A DNA stretch of 64,000 bases from NCBI GenBank assembly GCA_014905825.1, contig JACGCN010000002.1, forward strand, positions 2,604,001 to 2,668,000, in the 5' to 3' direction. Of the stretch, positions 10,955 through 31,598 are shown piece after piece. Origin of the DNA: Lyophyllum atratum. Taxonomy: Eukaryota > Basidiomycota > Agaricomycetes > Agaricales > Lyophyllaceae. A program made the translations under genes and the position numbers. The notes under the pieces are model-generated. The model saw only the letters and a program-made list of their open reading frames with translations. It had not been told where the DNA came from and made no database searches. The number at the start of each line of letters is the position of its first letter. The first letter of the stretch is position 1.

Positions 10955-11210
10955 TGTAAGGAATCGAAGAGATCGCAGAAGCCCATCATGGGTGACTATA
11001 TTTGTACAAACGGGAGACGGTGTACTATAGAAGCTGTATGTATAAAATAACCACACAGGTCCTAGGGTGAATACCCTGACCTAATATTATAAGATGATCC
11101 GAAATGCTATAAGATGGTGGTGGTGGTTGTACAACAATGTCTATGATGATACACGAATCGTAAAAAAGGAGTGGATAAGTTAAAAAAACAAACTGGACTT
11201 TAATGATCGT

Positions 11211-13256
11211 TTATTGGTAGCCTCTCTGTGACTTTTCACCCGAGCTGAAGGGGGGGGAGGCAACTGGCGGTGGTGGCCTCGCGCTTGTCACTATTGTTTG
11301 CACAGCGCCAGCCGCAAAGCCCATGATGGCTTTACTGCTCATGGACTCGAAGTCTAGCCGCGCGCCTATCTTGAGCGTATCCGACTTCCATATCCGCTGG
11401 TATATGTACGAGTCGTGGAAGGGTAGGGCTGAAGGAGTGTTGGCTGATAGATTAACGAGGGACTTGATCCACACGCGAATGCGGTGAGATGAGCCGGCAG
11501 GTAAGGACTTGATCGGAACGGTACTGTGGCAGATATGAAATGAGAAGGGGATAGTCACGGTATGGATGCGGGGAATACATACTAGATCAAGAACGTCACT
11601 GTCCGAGGGTCTCCGTCTATTCGAAGCCTCAGGTCTTCGAACAGATTCCCGCCGACCCCATTTGCGTCGTAATCGAGCGAGTACTTGTAATCATTCTCGT
11701 TCACACGATGCCATCTATGTGGGATGCTCGTCGGCGTTATATTATCGCGGAAGGGATGTACTTGCGTACCTGCAGGTAAATGTGACAAGGGCTTGGCCGA
11801 CAAACCCATGATACAACTGGGACTTTGAGTCCACGCTCTTTAGACGCACAAAGGAAGCGTCGGCAATAGAATGGAAGTCGAGGTCCTTCCCCACCCACAG
11901 CTCGTCGTCGGCGAATAACCGATGGTCGATGCCATTCACCCGGAGCCAGACGCGAAGGGACCAGAGGCATCCAACGGGTATCGATTTGCCCGGAAAGATG
12001 CTGCGGAAACATAGCATCAGTGTGGCGCTTATCAGGACAGTGGTCAAAGCCCTTACAACACGACGAAGTCGAGCTGTCGAGGATCCACGGAGAGTCTCAT
12101 AACAACAGGCTCACACATTGCTCTCTGGATGCCGTTTGCTTTGAGTGATAATGTGAAGGTATATCTTCCCGGTGACGGTTTCCCTGAGACGGGTTCAACC
12201 CTAGGTTGCCGGTCAGTTGAAATCGATAATGGGCGGTGCTAGACTCACGAAATCATGAACTGGAGCGGAGTCGCGTCTGCCAACAACTTATATGTGTAAA
12301 CGTAGCGTTCGCGCTTAAGAAGAGGGGGGCTTGGCCGTCGTATGCTTTGGAGAGGTCGGTTTGCATACGCCGGGAGCAATCCAATGCACGGACCTCAACG
12401 GAGCCACAGATTCTTCAGACAATGGCCAATGGACATTTCTACTAGCAGTGGTAGCATTGCTATTGCTGATAAGATTCGAAGGAGGTTAGAGGGCTGTGAA
12501 AATTTCTCGGATGGGTGACTCACCTTCTGCTGACCGCCGAATCATAATCAGGGCATGCTTCGCGTTCGTAAGATTGCACCGCGTCTTTGAGAAAATGTGC
12601 GACGGTAGACATAAGAGGGGGTTCGTAGAAGGTCGTGGGTGGGGAGCATGTAGAACCGGGATACTAAAGTTCCTCAGAAACTGCTCAGAAGATGTTCTGT
12701 TGCTTTATGTTATGCTCAGGAAGGGTCATGTGCAAAGGCTTGCAAGGCAACTCATGATGATCACGATTATCAAACTCTGGATTCCCTGGCTTGGTGATGA
12801 AACAGCACAGCATTGCAGGGTGATCTGCCCATTCGTCACGGGAGACGCTCGTGTCAAACAGCGAAGCGCTGGTTTCGGGACCCACTGAGCAGTGCTATGC
12901 TGATCGGCATGTGGAACGAGAAGTTACAGAGGCCTAAGCTTGTGTGCAGGTATCCGCGGCTAGTTCTGCATCATCTGTGGGCGCAACTGATTTATCAGTA
13001 CCAGGAAGAAAGATGGCGCTAGCCTTGCATTGCCTCCATCTCTTGCCCGCGCACCTTCCCATGACAAGGTCCGCCGAAAACCAGTTTGGTAGATTGTTGG
13101 TCGGAACACTGGCAGGCGGAGAAGACGCAAGAAAAGACTGACTGCGACTTGAAAACCGTGATCTTCTACGAGGGACGAGGCATGCCAACGAGGGGGAGAT
13201 TTCCGAATTGGATCTTACCGAAATTTCCCAGCCTCCAAGCGGGGACGGCGATCCAT
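11211..13256 (-). CDS. multi-exon protein of unknown function (5' half unresolved)
   Basis: I do not recognise the family. The 3' half is well supported by chained exons. 'RYVYTYKLLADATPLQFMIS' joins to 'VEPVSGKPSPGRYTFTLSL', then 'PGKSIPVGCLWSLRVWLRVN' and 'GQALVTFTCR'. This joins 'WHRVNENDYKYSLDYDANG', then 'VPIKSLPAGSSHRIRVWIK', ending in a Pro-rich tail at the stop near 11211. Further upstream, 'SLFDTSVSRDEWADHPAML' and 'FYEPPLMSTVAHFLKDAVQS' look coding. A possible first exon begins at ATG 13256. Between about 12,270 and 12,400 two frames both look coding; one intron model (47 bases) reconciles them but a frameshift is not excluded. The beta-strand-rich look could suggest an arrestin-like sandwich, but no diagnostic motif was seen. 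The start is uncertain. Confidence 0.5.
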
Positions 13257-13460
13257 GAGAGGAGGTGAAGTACTTTGGGATTCGGCATCACCGGGACGAT
13301 CCGGCCTTCACATGGGCATGGCGACTTCTGCGAGAGTGCGCTATTTGAGGGCTACACGACATCCGTCTGAAGGAGAGCGGCATTTTGCGTTTCGAAATAG
13401 ATTTATATGCATATTACGCGTAGCAATTGCTGCGAGTTTTCGGAGCGTCTATAAACACAT

Positions 13461-13868
13461 CTATTCTGATTGTTTCCCCTTGAAGGACACGTCAGCTACG
13501 CGTATAAGAACCGGTAACAAGCATTAACTCACCCTGACCAAAGAATATATTCCCCAAGTAGTTCCCAGCATGCCTACGACGAATGATGCGCCGTAGATTC
13601 CTGTGGAGTTCAAGTTGAGTTATGGAGATTTGGCAAGGAGCTAGAGTTCCAACCAAGGTAAAGCTGGGACCTAGGCAGACGGTACATGATTTTCCTGGGA
13701 TCATTCTGGAGAGACATGAGTCGAATGTATATCAGAACATAGAGTGGTGCATACCTGAATGGCCTTCTGCTTCTCCAGTACTCGGTTGGGCTCTATTTGA
13801 TGGTTAAGGAAAGAATCATGATTGAGTATGTAGCGCGTACTGTTGTAAAGAGGGTTCAAGAGCAACAT
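13461..13868 (-). CDS. COX7: cytochrome c oxidase subunit 7 (VIIa family), mitochondrial
   Basis: Four short exons chain in frame to about 83 residues: ATG at 13868, 'NRVLEKQKAIQ', then 'NDPRKIMYRLPRSQLYLG', then the membrane span 'IYGASFVVGMLGTTWGIYS', then 'LVRGKQSE' and the stop at 13461-13463. The layout matches yeast Cox7: an N-terminal 'NKVI.LQK.FQ' block, a basic W/Y-R-x-PRS-x-LYL box, one transmembrane helix and a short basic end. Cox7 is a small inner-membrane subunit of respiratory complex IV. All three introns are 46-66 bases with GT-AG ends. Because each exon is tiny, this gene would be missed by simple ORF finding. It is divergent from YAF9, with 115 bases between start codons. 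The exact start is the least certain part. Confidence 0.82.
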
Positions 13869-13983
13869 AATTAGGGAGTTAGGTGGTGTAGCGGTGGAGG
13901 GAAGAGAAATGCTTGAGCGGGAGGTTGCGGAGTTTCGTTTCGGAGACCAACTTGGCGACCCAATCCATCAACGCAGGCCCAAC
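13869..13983. promoter_or_regulatory. compact divergent promoter, COX7 / YAF9
   Basis: Only 115 bases separate the two start codons, so both transcripts must start within or very near this stretch. No further motif is claimed. Confidence 0.55.
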
Positions 13984-14922
13984 ATGGCCAGTGACCGCGT
14001 CCGTGTCAGAGTATGTTCGTCGCCGCGCTCTTCGTCGTCTCTCTCGTCGTGCTCACCATGTCGACATCCAGGGCGTCAGCATATTTCGTCCCATAATTTA
14101 TGGCAACACCGCAACGGTTTTGACACAGAAAGAACGCGAGACACTTCCTTCACCTGATCACACACACAGATGGACTGTCGCCGTTCGCAGCGCTGCATCT
14201 CCAGAGAACGCTGACCAAGTTGGCGGCGCAGACGATCTCAGCTACTTCATAAAACGGGTCACCTTCAAGCTGCATGACACTTATCCAACCCCCTCGCGAA
14301 GTATGCTCTTCGTCTGTGTAACACACTACGCTCTAACCATCCTATTAGATGTCGATAAGCCTCCCTTCGAGGTTACAGAAACGGGGTGCGTTCTTTTGGT
14401 CGTGTCTGACCCTTGTATGCTGAACAATCGTTTGTCAGATGGGGTGAATTCGACATCCAGATCCGCATCACTTTCGTCGCCGAGTCTGGCGAAAAGGCTG
14501 TTATGGTGTATCATCATCTAAAGCTCCATCCTTGGACTGCGACTGGCGAGCCGGAGATCCCTCCTCTCGACGTCGCCATCAAAGCCGGCCCAGTCCATTC
14601 ATGGCAATACGACGAAATCGTTTTCTACGACCCATACTCCAACTTCCTGAACATCCTCACCAGCCACCCGGTCACACATCTGCCCAAGGCCAAGCGTAAA
14701 CCGGTCCCTTTTCACCTTGCAAACCCGGGTTCTCTAGAGGCCTCCAAGGGCGGGGTGCCCGAGTTCACGTCCTTGATGGAAAAAGAAGAGGCAGATCGAT
14801 TGGAGGAGGCGCGACAGTCAATTATCGCTGAGCAGGAACGGTGGAGGACAACCTTGATTGAGAAGGAGAAAGAGCTAGAGAAATTGCAAAAGCAACTGGC
14901 GGCTACGCCACAGCAGTCATGA
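13984..14922 (+). CDS. YAF9: YEATS-domain protein YAF9 (SWR1 / NuA4 subunit)
   Basis: Exon 1 (ATG 13984, 'MASDRVRVR') is joined over a GT-AG intron to 'GVSIFRPIIYGNTATVL'. The YEATS domain continues 'HTHRWTVAVRSA', 'YFIKRVTFKLHDTYPTPSR', 'PPFEVTETGWGEFDIQIRI' and 'YHHLKLHPW'. The aromatic residues of the acyl-lysine pocket (the H-T-H-x-W and W-G-x-F boxes) are present. The C-terminal part is a predicted coiled coil rich in Glu/Lys ('EKEKELEKLQKQL'), as in yeast Yaf9. Yaf9 reads acetylated histone H3 and helps the SWR1 remodeller deposit H2A.Z and the NuA4 acetyltransferase act at promoters. The 3' end is convergent with ATR, 93 bases away. Confidence 0.95.
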
Positions 14923-15015
14923 ACTGGAATCCTATGTATTTGTAGATGCGTGTACTGGTATTACATTTGTATTTTCGAACTGATTAATTTGGTATACTTG
15001 ATTATATGTTGCCTT

Positions 15016-23574
<8,559 letters not shown>

Positions 23575-23765
23575 CGACGACGCGCATGGATTGAGGAATA
23601 AGCAAAAATACGCGTCAAAATCAAGCGCTCCTGGCAGCTGGCAGCGTCAACGACGGTCAACGGCTTTTGAAAGACATGAGATCAAGAAACAACCTCAATA
23701 AACTCCCAGATTAGGTAAGAAATGCATGTTTTTTCTTGTTAGTCCTCTATAGTAACAACACCGTA

Positions 23766-26700
23766 CTACTTTCGACCTGCTCGCCTCTTCTCTTTCGCCT
23801 TTTCTCTCTCCATTGCCTTCTCCTCTGCCCTCTCTCCCTCTATTGAGCCAAATACCCGCTTCATACGGTCGTTGTAAGCACGATCCTTGCTCTTCTGTTT
23901 CTCTTGCTCCACACCAGCCAAAAATTTGTTGTCCTTCCGAAGTTCTCGTATGGCACCCTTCCTTTCCTGCTTGTATTGGTTGCGCAACTTCGATGCCTCG
24001 TTTCGCTCATGGTCGGGATCCTGGCGACGCAGGTACGATGACGTAGTAGCTTCGAACTTGGGAATGTATGTCGCAATGGGAATGGGTTTGTGCGCTTGTA
24101 AGCGGAGGGGTTGGCGTGCTTGACGCGAGAATTTCAACAGCCGCCCAAGGGTATCGCTGAGTCCGGTTATCTGTGTCTAATAGGTAGTTAGATTATGGAT
24201 CAAAGCCACACAAAGGAGAGGAGACAAACTTCGAAACTTTCGGAGAGATTCGCTGTGTTGATGTGTTTGAGGACATCCAATATGGGATCGCAGAGTTCAA
24301 TGAATCCTTCGAGACCTTTGTACATCTCGGCATATTTTCCAAGGAGGTTGAATGCGAGGGACAATAGATCGGCTTTCGCTTGTTCCGTGGGTCGATCCAT
24401 GGAAAGCAAGGCTGACAGATTGGCCTTCTGGGGCGCTATTTTGCTTCGCGCCTTGACATTCAGAGATAACGATCGACATAGATCCGACCGAAAATCTGGT
24501 GAGGGAAAAGAGCCTGGAAGGGAAGCCACCGTCTTGTACGAGTGGGGTGCAATGTGCAAGACACTGTTCACGAGGAAGTTTATTGCCTCTGGAACGAGTC
24601 GCTTGGAAAGTTCTTCAAATTGAAGGAACAGCGTACACAGGAAAAGACCACTAGAAATGTCGGCCAGAGATCGCACACGACCTAAGCCAAGATACATTCC
24701 CATGAGAACTCGTGTTGGTGAGATAACTGCGTGGTTGAGATCGCTCGTGGACCATGTTGAGCCAATGATCCGCAATAGTGATAATTCTGCGAGACCTGGC
24801 CATGTTTTCGCTTCTGGATCGAGCGCCCCTCGTGAAAGTCCACGTTTCAGATTTTTGTGCATTAGAGAGAGCTTCTCCACGAAGTACTCCGCAGCTTGGA
24901 CGGGATAAGCCTCAGTGAGAGCATTAATATGGGGTAGGATGGACGAGACGAGGGTGAAGCGAGGTTCTGGAGGGGATGTAACATAAAGAGTATGGTCTAT
25001 GAGGACCGTCGTCAAGGTCTGAAGGGAAAGGATTAAATTCTGGAGCATTTACTCAAGCAATTGAACTTACCTGGAGTTTGAATTTATTATCGGGACCAAG
25101 ACTCGTGTGGTATAAAGCGCGAATACGTTTGACGACCGTTGGGACGTCATCATCATCCACCTTGTCGACAATTTCCAAGAATTCTTCGTGCGTTGAAGGA
25201 CAGGGGAATGTGAAAGGGAGCTCCTTCGCTTTCCTTTCGGTTGACGACTTTTGATGTGTCGCCTTTTTCCGCTGGATTAGGTCTTCGTGTTCCCCTTCCT
25301 CTGCTTCATTTTCAGAGTCCTCCGAATCCCCTTCATCATCTGACCCCGACTCGCTACCTTCCTCGCTACTTCCTTCCTCTTCCTCACTCCCAGAATCTTC
25401 AGCTTCCTCGACGCCAGCTGCAGCCCCGCCTAGTCCAGCTCCGAGCCCATCCCAATCATCGCCGTCGACAAAATCATCATCCAAATCATCCGCTCCCCGC
25501 TTCCGCTTCCCGCGAGATTTCTCTTCGTCTTCGCTGTCACTCTCATCCAACCCAAGCATCCGTTTCCGACGCCGCCGCTCCGCCTTCTCCAGTGCCTCCT
25601 TCTCCTCTAGCGCAAGCTCCTCTTCCGTTTTTGTCCTGTCCTTAGGCTTGGCTCGCTTGTCAAAAGCAAGTTCTCGGACGTGTTGGTCGTAATCTTCTGC
25701 ATCGGTTGGCAATGTTAACACCGCTGCTTGAGACGATCCCTCTGCCCGAGGCGGTCCAAGGGGAACGGAATTGCTTCCAGTGGATGAAGGATCGGGAGCA
25801 TATATCAGGTCACGTAGTGCATCAAAGTCTAGATCGAGTTCGTGTCGAACATTATCCTCCTGCTCTCGCTCCATTTGTCGTCGAAGCTACGAGATAGATG
25901 TTAGACAATAGATCGAATTTCTGAAGAAAGAAAAGAAAGCAAACCTTGTGTTCCTTGCTTTTTGCCATGACCTCCGCCATGACTTCAGCCTTACTCTTTT
26001 TCCTCGCAGGCTGTTACATGGAAATAGTATTAGCTGCATTATTCCCTGTGGTAAAGTATAACTGACCTCTTCGCTCTCGTCCTCTTCCTCGTCATCATCG
26101 AAACCACCGAAATGCGTGCGTTTCACAATCTCATTGTCCATTTGACCTTGGCGAATGTTAGTGAGGACGAAGTACCGCAGGCAAGGGTATCAAATACCTC
26201 TGTCCTCCTCGTCGTCATCCAAGCCAAGGCCCACGTTATCAAAATCGTCGAGTTTAGAAAGGCTCTGGCCATAATGAGTAAGTTCATCCTCGTCCTCCAG
26301 GTTGAATGCCATGCCCTTCGACGCTCGTTGTCGCTCTTTCGTGAATCGCTCAAGCATGCGTTCCTCCAAGCTCATAGAAGGGTCATTTTCACCAAATCTT
26401 CGATCGACGATACCTCCAGCGCGTCCTTTTTCGTGGAACTCCTTAAGGAGGGTTTTCTTGCGCTAAACGGTGTATTAGCTCAATGTAAATTAGTATAGTT
26501 TCACAAGAACGAACCTGTTCTATGCCTGCTTGCTTGCTCTGCGCAGGCCGACCCACAACTCCCTTAATCTTCCGACCGCCCACATCATGTTTGAGCTTGG
26601 TGACTTTAGTATCGAACGGATTTAATCTCCTCTGGATTTCGTCGAGTTTCGCCGCACGTTTCTCCTTGTCCTTGTCCACGGAGCCGGAGCGCTTTCGTTT

Positions 26701-26781
26701 TTTCCCTTGTTGGGGTTTCCCAGTTACACCGGCCTGAGAGAGAGCCGACTTCAGTTGAGATAGCTGAGATCCTTTCGCCAT
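23766..26781 (-). CDS. NOP14: nucleolar protein NOP14 (18S rRNA processing)
   Basis: ATG at 26781 opens '[14 protein letters not shown]', followed by the conserved '[19 protein letters not shown]', '[13 protein letters not shown]' and '[17 protein letters not shown]'. Next come '[20 protein letters not shown]' and '[18 protein letters not shown]'. A long Asp/Glu/Ser-rich acidic tract lies near 25,300-25,560. The C-terminal helical part ('[12 protein letters not shown]', '[19 protein letters not shown]') follows. The basic end is '[13 protein letters not shown]' then '[14 protein letters not shown]'. All are Nop14 hallmarks in the right order. Nop14 works with Noc4, Emg1 and Utp14 in the small-subunit processome of the nucleolus. 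It lies 191 bases upstream of ATR on the same strand, so the two are tandem, not an operon. Confidence 0.94.
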
Positions 26782-28325
26782 CGAGTTGGATGGGCCGGAC
26801 TTGTACAGTACAACCTTCACTGTCAGAATCTGAGTCTCTCGTCTCCAAAAATTCTGATGTAACACGTGACTCCAATTTATTTTCACATGATCTGAAGAAC
26901 TTGCTTCCTGGACGCGACTCGGACCACTAGTTTTGCATTGTCGCGAACCTCGCGGCAGCTTTGGACGGCCTTGGAAAAACCCAAGGCGCTCGGGAAAATC
27001 TACATTGAATGTCGTAAGTTTTCCCAACTTATTGCCTAATTAAGTCCGACATTTCAGTACTCAGTGTTCATAGTAGGCATCCTGCCATTGGTGACCCCGC
27101 GTCACGGTCGCGTTTGGTCCACGTTGAACACTGTTGGGCCCCGGACAACTCATGCTGAGGCGTTGAACCATTCAATGTCTCTGCTAATATTACTTGGAAA
27201 TGCTTGGTGCCCCTGGAGCCATATGGTCATCGCGTCGAGCTGGAGGCTGGCGTATTTCTCCCGCCGACAATCGTGTGCAGAAAATGTCAAGGTGCTCACG
27301 GATACACGGCAGCTATCTTCTCTAATCTTGATGCATATGTATCCCTACCGGAAAGCTCGCCCTTCCAAGTACAGGCCCAGCTGAGTCTATCTCAATCTTT
27401 TCATTCTGCCTACACGCAGATATTTTTTGTCCACCTATGTCTCCTGGGGTATGCTCCCTCCATGTCCCTGACACCCGGATGATGTCGACGTCTGCCAAAA
27501 TTGTGAAACTATTTGGCCCATTCTCAAACCCCTTAGTCGGTGCCTTAAAAGTTCAAAGCATATGTTCTTCCCACTACTGTGGGATGTAACTGCTCCTTGT
27601 ACGGTGCGACTACCACCGGTGGCCATGCATCCAATTACTTCGCTTAATTACAGTCCTGTTTGAGGCACAGAGTCGGTGCTTCTCTGGAAAAATACTTCTC
27701 TTCTTAACCCCGAATGCTATCTCTCAGCGTATCTTCAGCCGCGGCCTCATATCCTCTCAGGCTCTCTTCGGTATGCAATGGTCATGTGTTAGTCAAACGT
27801 TATTTAACGGTAAGCGTTCGTCCACCCGAAACATCCTGCTGATAGATATCTGCATGATCTCCAATATGGATTTTGCTAATCGTACAGCCTTACAGCGGTG
27901 AGATCTCCGTTCAACACACTGCTATGTTAAGAGGCCAATTGTTTGGTGTCCTTGAACTCGCTGCTCAGAAATAACTCATGCGCGCTCCCGCATGCTCGGA
28001 GATCGCTACCCGTCTTTCTCATTCATTATGGACTGAATAGATATTCCGTTTCATACCGTTAGGAACCGTCAACAAAAGCTGTCTTCTTAGAATTCCTCTC
28101 GGGAAGGCCACCCGATCGATTTGGCTACCAACCACGCTGGCTGGGGTATAACTGGGGTTCGCCACATACCCATGTCAATCTCGTAAAATTGGGCCCACCG
28201 ATCAAGAACGTCAGAAGTCTGATACAAAGTTCAACTGTGCGGCGAATAGAAGATGATGGTAGGTATTACGGGAACCGATCTTGAGAGATGAGCCCCGACA
28301 AAACAACTTGACACTCCGTGCGAGG
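26782..28325. other. gene-free stretch with a possible coding relic
   Basis: No supported gene was seen. An open stretch on the plus strand near 27,200-27,390 reads like protein ('PPTIVCRKCQGAHGY') but cannot be joined into a gene and matches no family known to me. The first 200-300 bases should hold the NOP14 promoter. Confidence 0.4.
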
Positions 28326-29415
28326 TCAATCATAGTCCCTCGTTCTTCTTGAACGTGACTCATACCCATATGAGTCCCCTCGCCGCTCTTCGCCCGAGGG
28401 CCCAATGGGACGCCTGCTCCGAGTATCAGGAGAACGAGAACGGGGTCGAGAGTAACTGCGCGTCGAAATTCTGCGATCCCTGTCGTCGACTGGGGACCTA
28501 CTGCGGGTGCGGGAGCGGTACCGTCTCCGTGGTGAAGGGGATCGTGGCCGTCCAGGGTCACCCCGATGTCCGAGTGTGCTCAACAGGTCTTCCACCCCTT
28601 TCATGGCTCCTGACTGGACCTTTCGTGCCCGTTTCTCTTTTTTCTTGGCTTTCCTCGCCTGACGTTCCTCCCGCGTTTCATCTTTACGTTTGCTCTTTGA
28701 TTGAGACTTCTTGAGTTTCTTGAGCGCTTTCTCCTCTTTCCTCTGCGAGAGGAGATAGTCGCGCATAGGATCTTCGGGATCGATTGGGGGAGATGACGAA
28801 GCGGAGGAATCAGAGTCAAGATCCTCGTCTGTGGAGATAAGCTTATTATTTCGGGTGAAACATGAACAGCAAGGGGATCAACCAACCGACGACCATCTCA
28901 GGTTTCGCGTTGAAGCTCTGTTCGTCGGCTTCAACCCACTCCCCGCCTTCGCCTTTGGTTTTAGGCTGCTTGTAGTTCTTCACGTGGTCAACGCGAAGGG
29001 TTTTCTCTAGGACCTTGGCGCCATTGAGGTTGTCAACGGCAAGTATGGTAGACCGTTGATCCTCGTACATCAGAAATCCGAAACCTTTGGTTTTGCCCGT
29101 CTCTTTGTCTCGAGGCATGTTCAGATCCATCACCTCGCCATATCTATTGCGGAATTAGTTGACCAGCTAGAATATGGTGCTCAGAAGAGACTTACTGCGA
29201 GAATATAGTGATTACATCTCCTTCTGTGAGATCGAAGTGGAGGCCACCAACGAACACATAGGCTGAATCCCTGTATTCATCGTGCCATGATGCTCCGCTG
29301 ACACCTAGGTCAAGCTCAAGCTGGTTGATTTTATTGATTTCCTTCACGACACTGTCGAAAACGCGGGATATTAGCACCCAATTTGCGATTCGCGGTAGTG
29401 GGAGACTCACTTCAT
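28326..29415 (-). CDS. IST3: RBMX2/Ist3-type spliceosomal RNA-binding protein
   Basis: Exon 1 is only 'ATGAA' (29415), spliced to 'TGTCGTG...', giving 'MNVVKEINKINQLELDLGVS', the conserved start of RBMX2/Ist3. One RRM follows: RNP2 'SAYVFVGGL' and RNP1 'KGFGFLMYE', with 'DQRSTILAVDNLNGAKVL'. Right after the RRM comes 'RVDHVKNYKQPK', typical of this family. The C-terminal half is Lys-rich and then Arg/Ser-rich ('RSRTRSRSPVDDRDR'), ending 'RRTRDYD'. Ist3 (Snu17), with Bud13 and Pml1, forms the RES complex of the activated spliceosome, which helps splicing and retention of pre-mRNA. The yeast protein lacks the long RS tail; the animal one has it. The gene is divergent from eIF3d, with 84 bases between start codons. 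Confidence 0.93.
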
Positions 29416-29499
29416 AGCGGTGGCGCGAACACAAGAGGTTTTCCCACGGTCTTCACTCATTAAATTTTCTACCCAACGTCGCTCACTAAGACGACCAAA
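29416..29499. promoter_or_regulatory. very compact divergent promoter, RBMX2 / eIF3d
   Basis: Only 84 bases lie between the two ATGs, one of the shortest spacings in the window. Either the transcription starts overlap or each leader is only a few tens of bases. Confidence 0.6.
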
Positions 29500-31598
29500 A
29501 TGGCTTCATTCTCACTACCACCCATCAACGACAGTCCCGACGGCGGATGGGGACCTTCTTCATCGCATCCACCCGACCAGTTCAAATTCAAGGATATCCC
29601 GTACGCCCCGTACTCCAAATCTGACAAACTTGGTCGATTCGCAGATTGGAATGATCTTTCATCGGACAATCGTCAGACTGCTGCTGGTGTTCCACTGACG
29701 CCCAGCCTCCGTGGAGGAGGCCCAGGCGGTCGCAGAAGGGATGGCAACCAGGCTTTTGGCAGCGGCACCGCCAGCGCTTTCGCCTACTTCCACACCGAGG
29801 ACGAGTCGTCGTTCTCCCTCGTCGACAACAAAACTGCTGCACCTCGTAGAGGAGGACTATTCAATCGCGGCAGAGGAGCTTCCAGGGGTGGAGCTGCATA
29901 CAATGTCAGGGGCGGGGCTAGGGGAGGACGTGGAGGACCTGCTGGCCGAGGGAACCAGAACCAGCGCGGCGGAAGGAGAGGTTGGAGGGACTGGGAGAAG
30001 GTCCGTGTTTCATCTGGCATTTGCATTATGTGTTTTCTCATCTATCTGGTAGAACAACCGCACGCGCGAGTCGTCTGTGGTTATCTCCCCTCAGTGGACC
30101 ATGCTGGAAGAAATTGAGTTCCATCGGCTGGCCAAACTCCGTCTTGAAGTTGACGAACCTGAAGAATTGTGAGTTTCCCTGCTGGATTTGAACTAGGTGT
30201 CGTCTCACAATGATTTCAAGGGAGTCTTATGGTCGGCTGTTCGCTTACGAAAAATCCTACGATCGCGTCACTACCAAGACCGAACGTCCTCTTCAATTGG
30301 TGGATCGTATCAAGTACAACACCACCACCTCCGATGACCCTGTTATCCAAGAGGTACGATCCTTTCTATTTTGTCTGCATTTTCTTTTCTTTTTGGCTTA
30401 TCTTGGTCACTAGCTCGCCAGCAGGAACGTCGCCAAGGTGTACACCACGGACGTGATTCTCAGCGTCTTAATGTGTGCCCCTCGCTCCGTTTACCCATGG
30501 GACATCGTCATTGTTCGTGAAGGTAATAACCTTTACTTCGACAAGCGGGATGGCGGTCCATTCGATACCGTCACCGTCAACGAAAATGCGGCCGATCCAC
30601 CACAGGATCCCACTCCTCCTAACCCAAACAACCCCGCCGAAAAGGCGGCAGTCCCCGAGGTTCCCTCGATAAACTCGGCGACCTCCTTATCGCTAGAAGC
30701 CACCTACATCAATCAAAACTTCGGGTTCCAGTCTGTCATCGAGAACCCTCCACCAGCAGCAGTAGACTTTGCCCACCCCAACCCCTTCTATGGCCCAGAA
30801 GAGACAGAACCTCTGGCGTCATGTGGGTACCGCTATAGGCTTTTCGACCTCGGCATCACAGAGGATGAAGACATTAAGATCTGTGTTCGAACTGAGGTCG
30901 ATGCGTACTCACCTGGACAAGGGAACCCACGCGAAGGCCAGGGTTTAGTCACGATTCGAGCACTCAACGAATTCGATCCTCGAGCCCAAGGTGCGGGCGG
31001 AGCTCCTGATTGGCGCTCGAAGCTTGACTCGCAGCGGGGTGCGGTCGTTGCTACGGAGATGAAAAATAACAGCTCCAAACTTGCCAAATGGACGGTGCAG
31101 AGTGTATTGGCGGGAGCTGAGCTCATGAAGATTGGGTACGTGTTTCATTTTCGATCGCTCGCCACACCATCGCAACCTCCATTCTATGATCATCGCGATA
31201 GTATTGCTGACGCCTCGGCTTTATAGGTATATCTCCCGAGCCAATCCTCGCGACAACACCCGTCACGTCATCCTCAGCACAGCGTCCATGCGCCCCACTG
31301 ATTTCGCTGGACAGCTCAACGTTTCGTTAGCTAACGGCTGGGGTATCGTACGAACGGTCACGGATATGTGCATGAAGATGCCCGAAGGCAAATATGTGCT
31401 TGTCAAGGACCCAAATAAGGTGCGTTGATTGCCGCCTCTGTGTCCACCCATATGGGCATTCAGCACGCCGTGATATTAACGCACTTTCTATTTGTGTAGC
31501 CCGTGATCCGTCTCTACTCCGTGCCTTTGACAACTTTCACAGGCGATGACGAAGACCAGGATGGACAGGAAGGGGAGGGCTTTGAGGATGATGAATAG
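29500..31598 (+). CDS. translation initiation factor eIF3 subunit d
   Basis: ATG at 29500 opens 'MASFSLPPINDSPDGGWGPS', then the eIF3d block 'IPYAPYSKSDKLGRFADW'. A Gly/Arg-rich RNA-binding tract lies near residues 115-165. The conserved core follows: 'VVISPQWTMLEEIEFHRLAK', 'YGRLFAYEKSYDRV', 'TDVILSVLMCAPRSVYPWDI', 'SLSLEATYINQNFGFQSVI' and 'SCGYRYRLFDLGI'. Next come 'ALNEFDPRAQG', 'WRSKLDSQRGAVVATEMKNN' and 'ISRANPRDNTRHVILST'. An acidic tail ends at 31598. eIF3d is the cap-binding subunit that lets some mRNAs recruit ribosomes without eIF4E; it is called Moe1 in fission yeast. At least five short introns are visible. The 3' end faces that of the next gene, 134 bases away. Confidence 0.96.

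Noticed and set aside
25241..25645. 134-codon plus-strand frame opposite the NOP14 acidic tract
   Set aside because: It is antisense to GA-rich acidic codons, giving a Pro/His/Leu-rich shadow.
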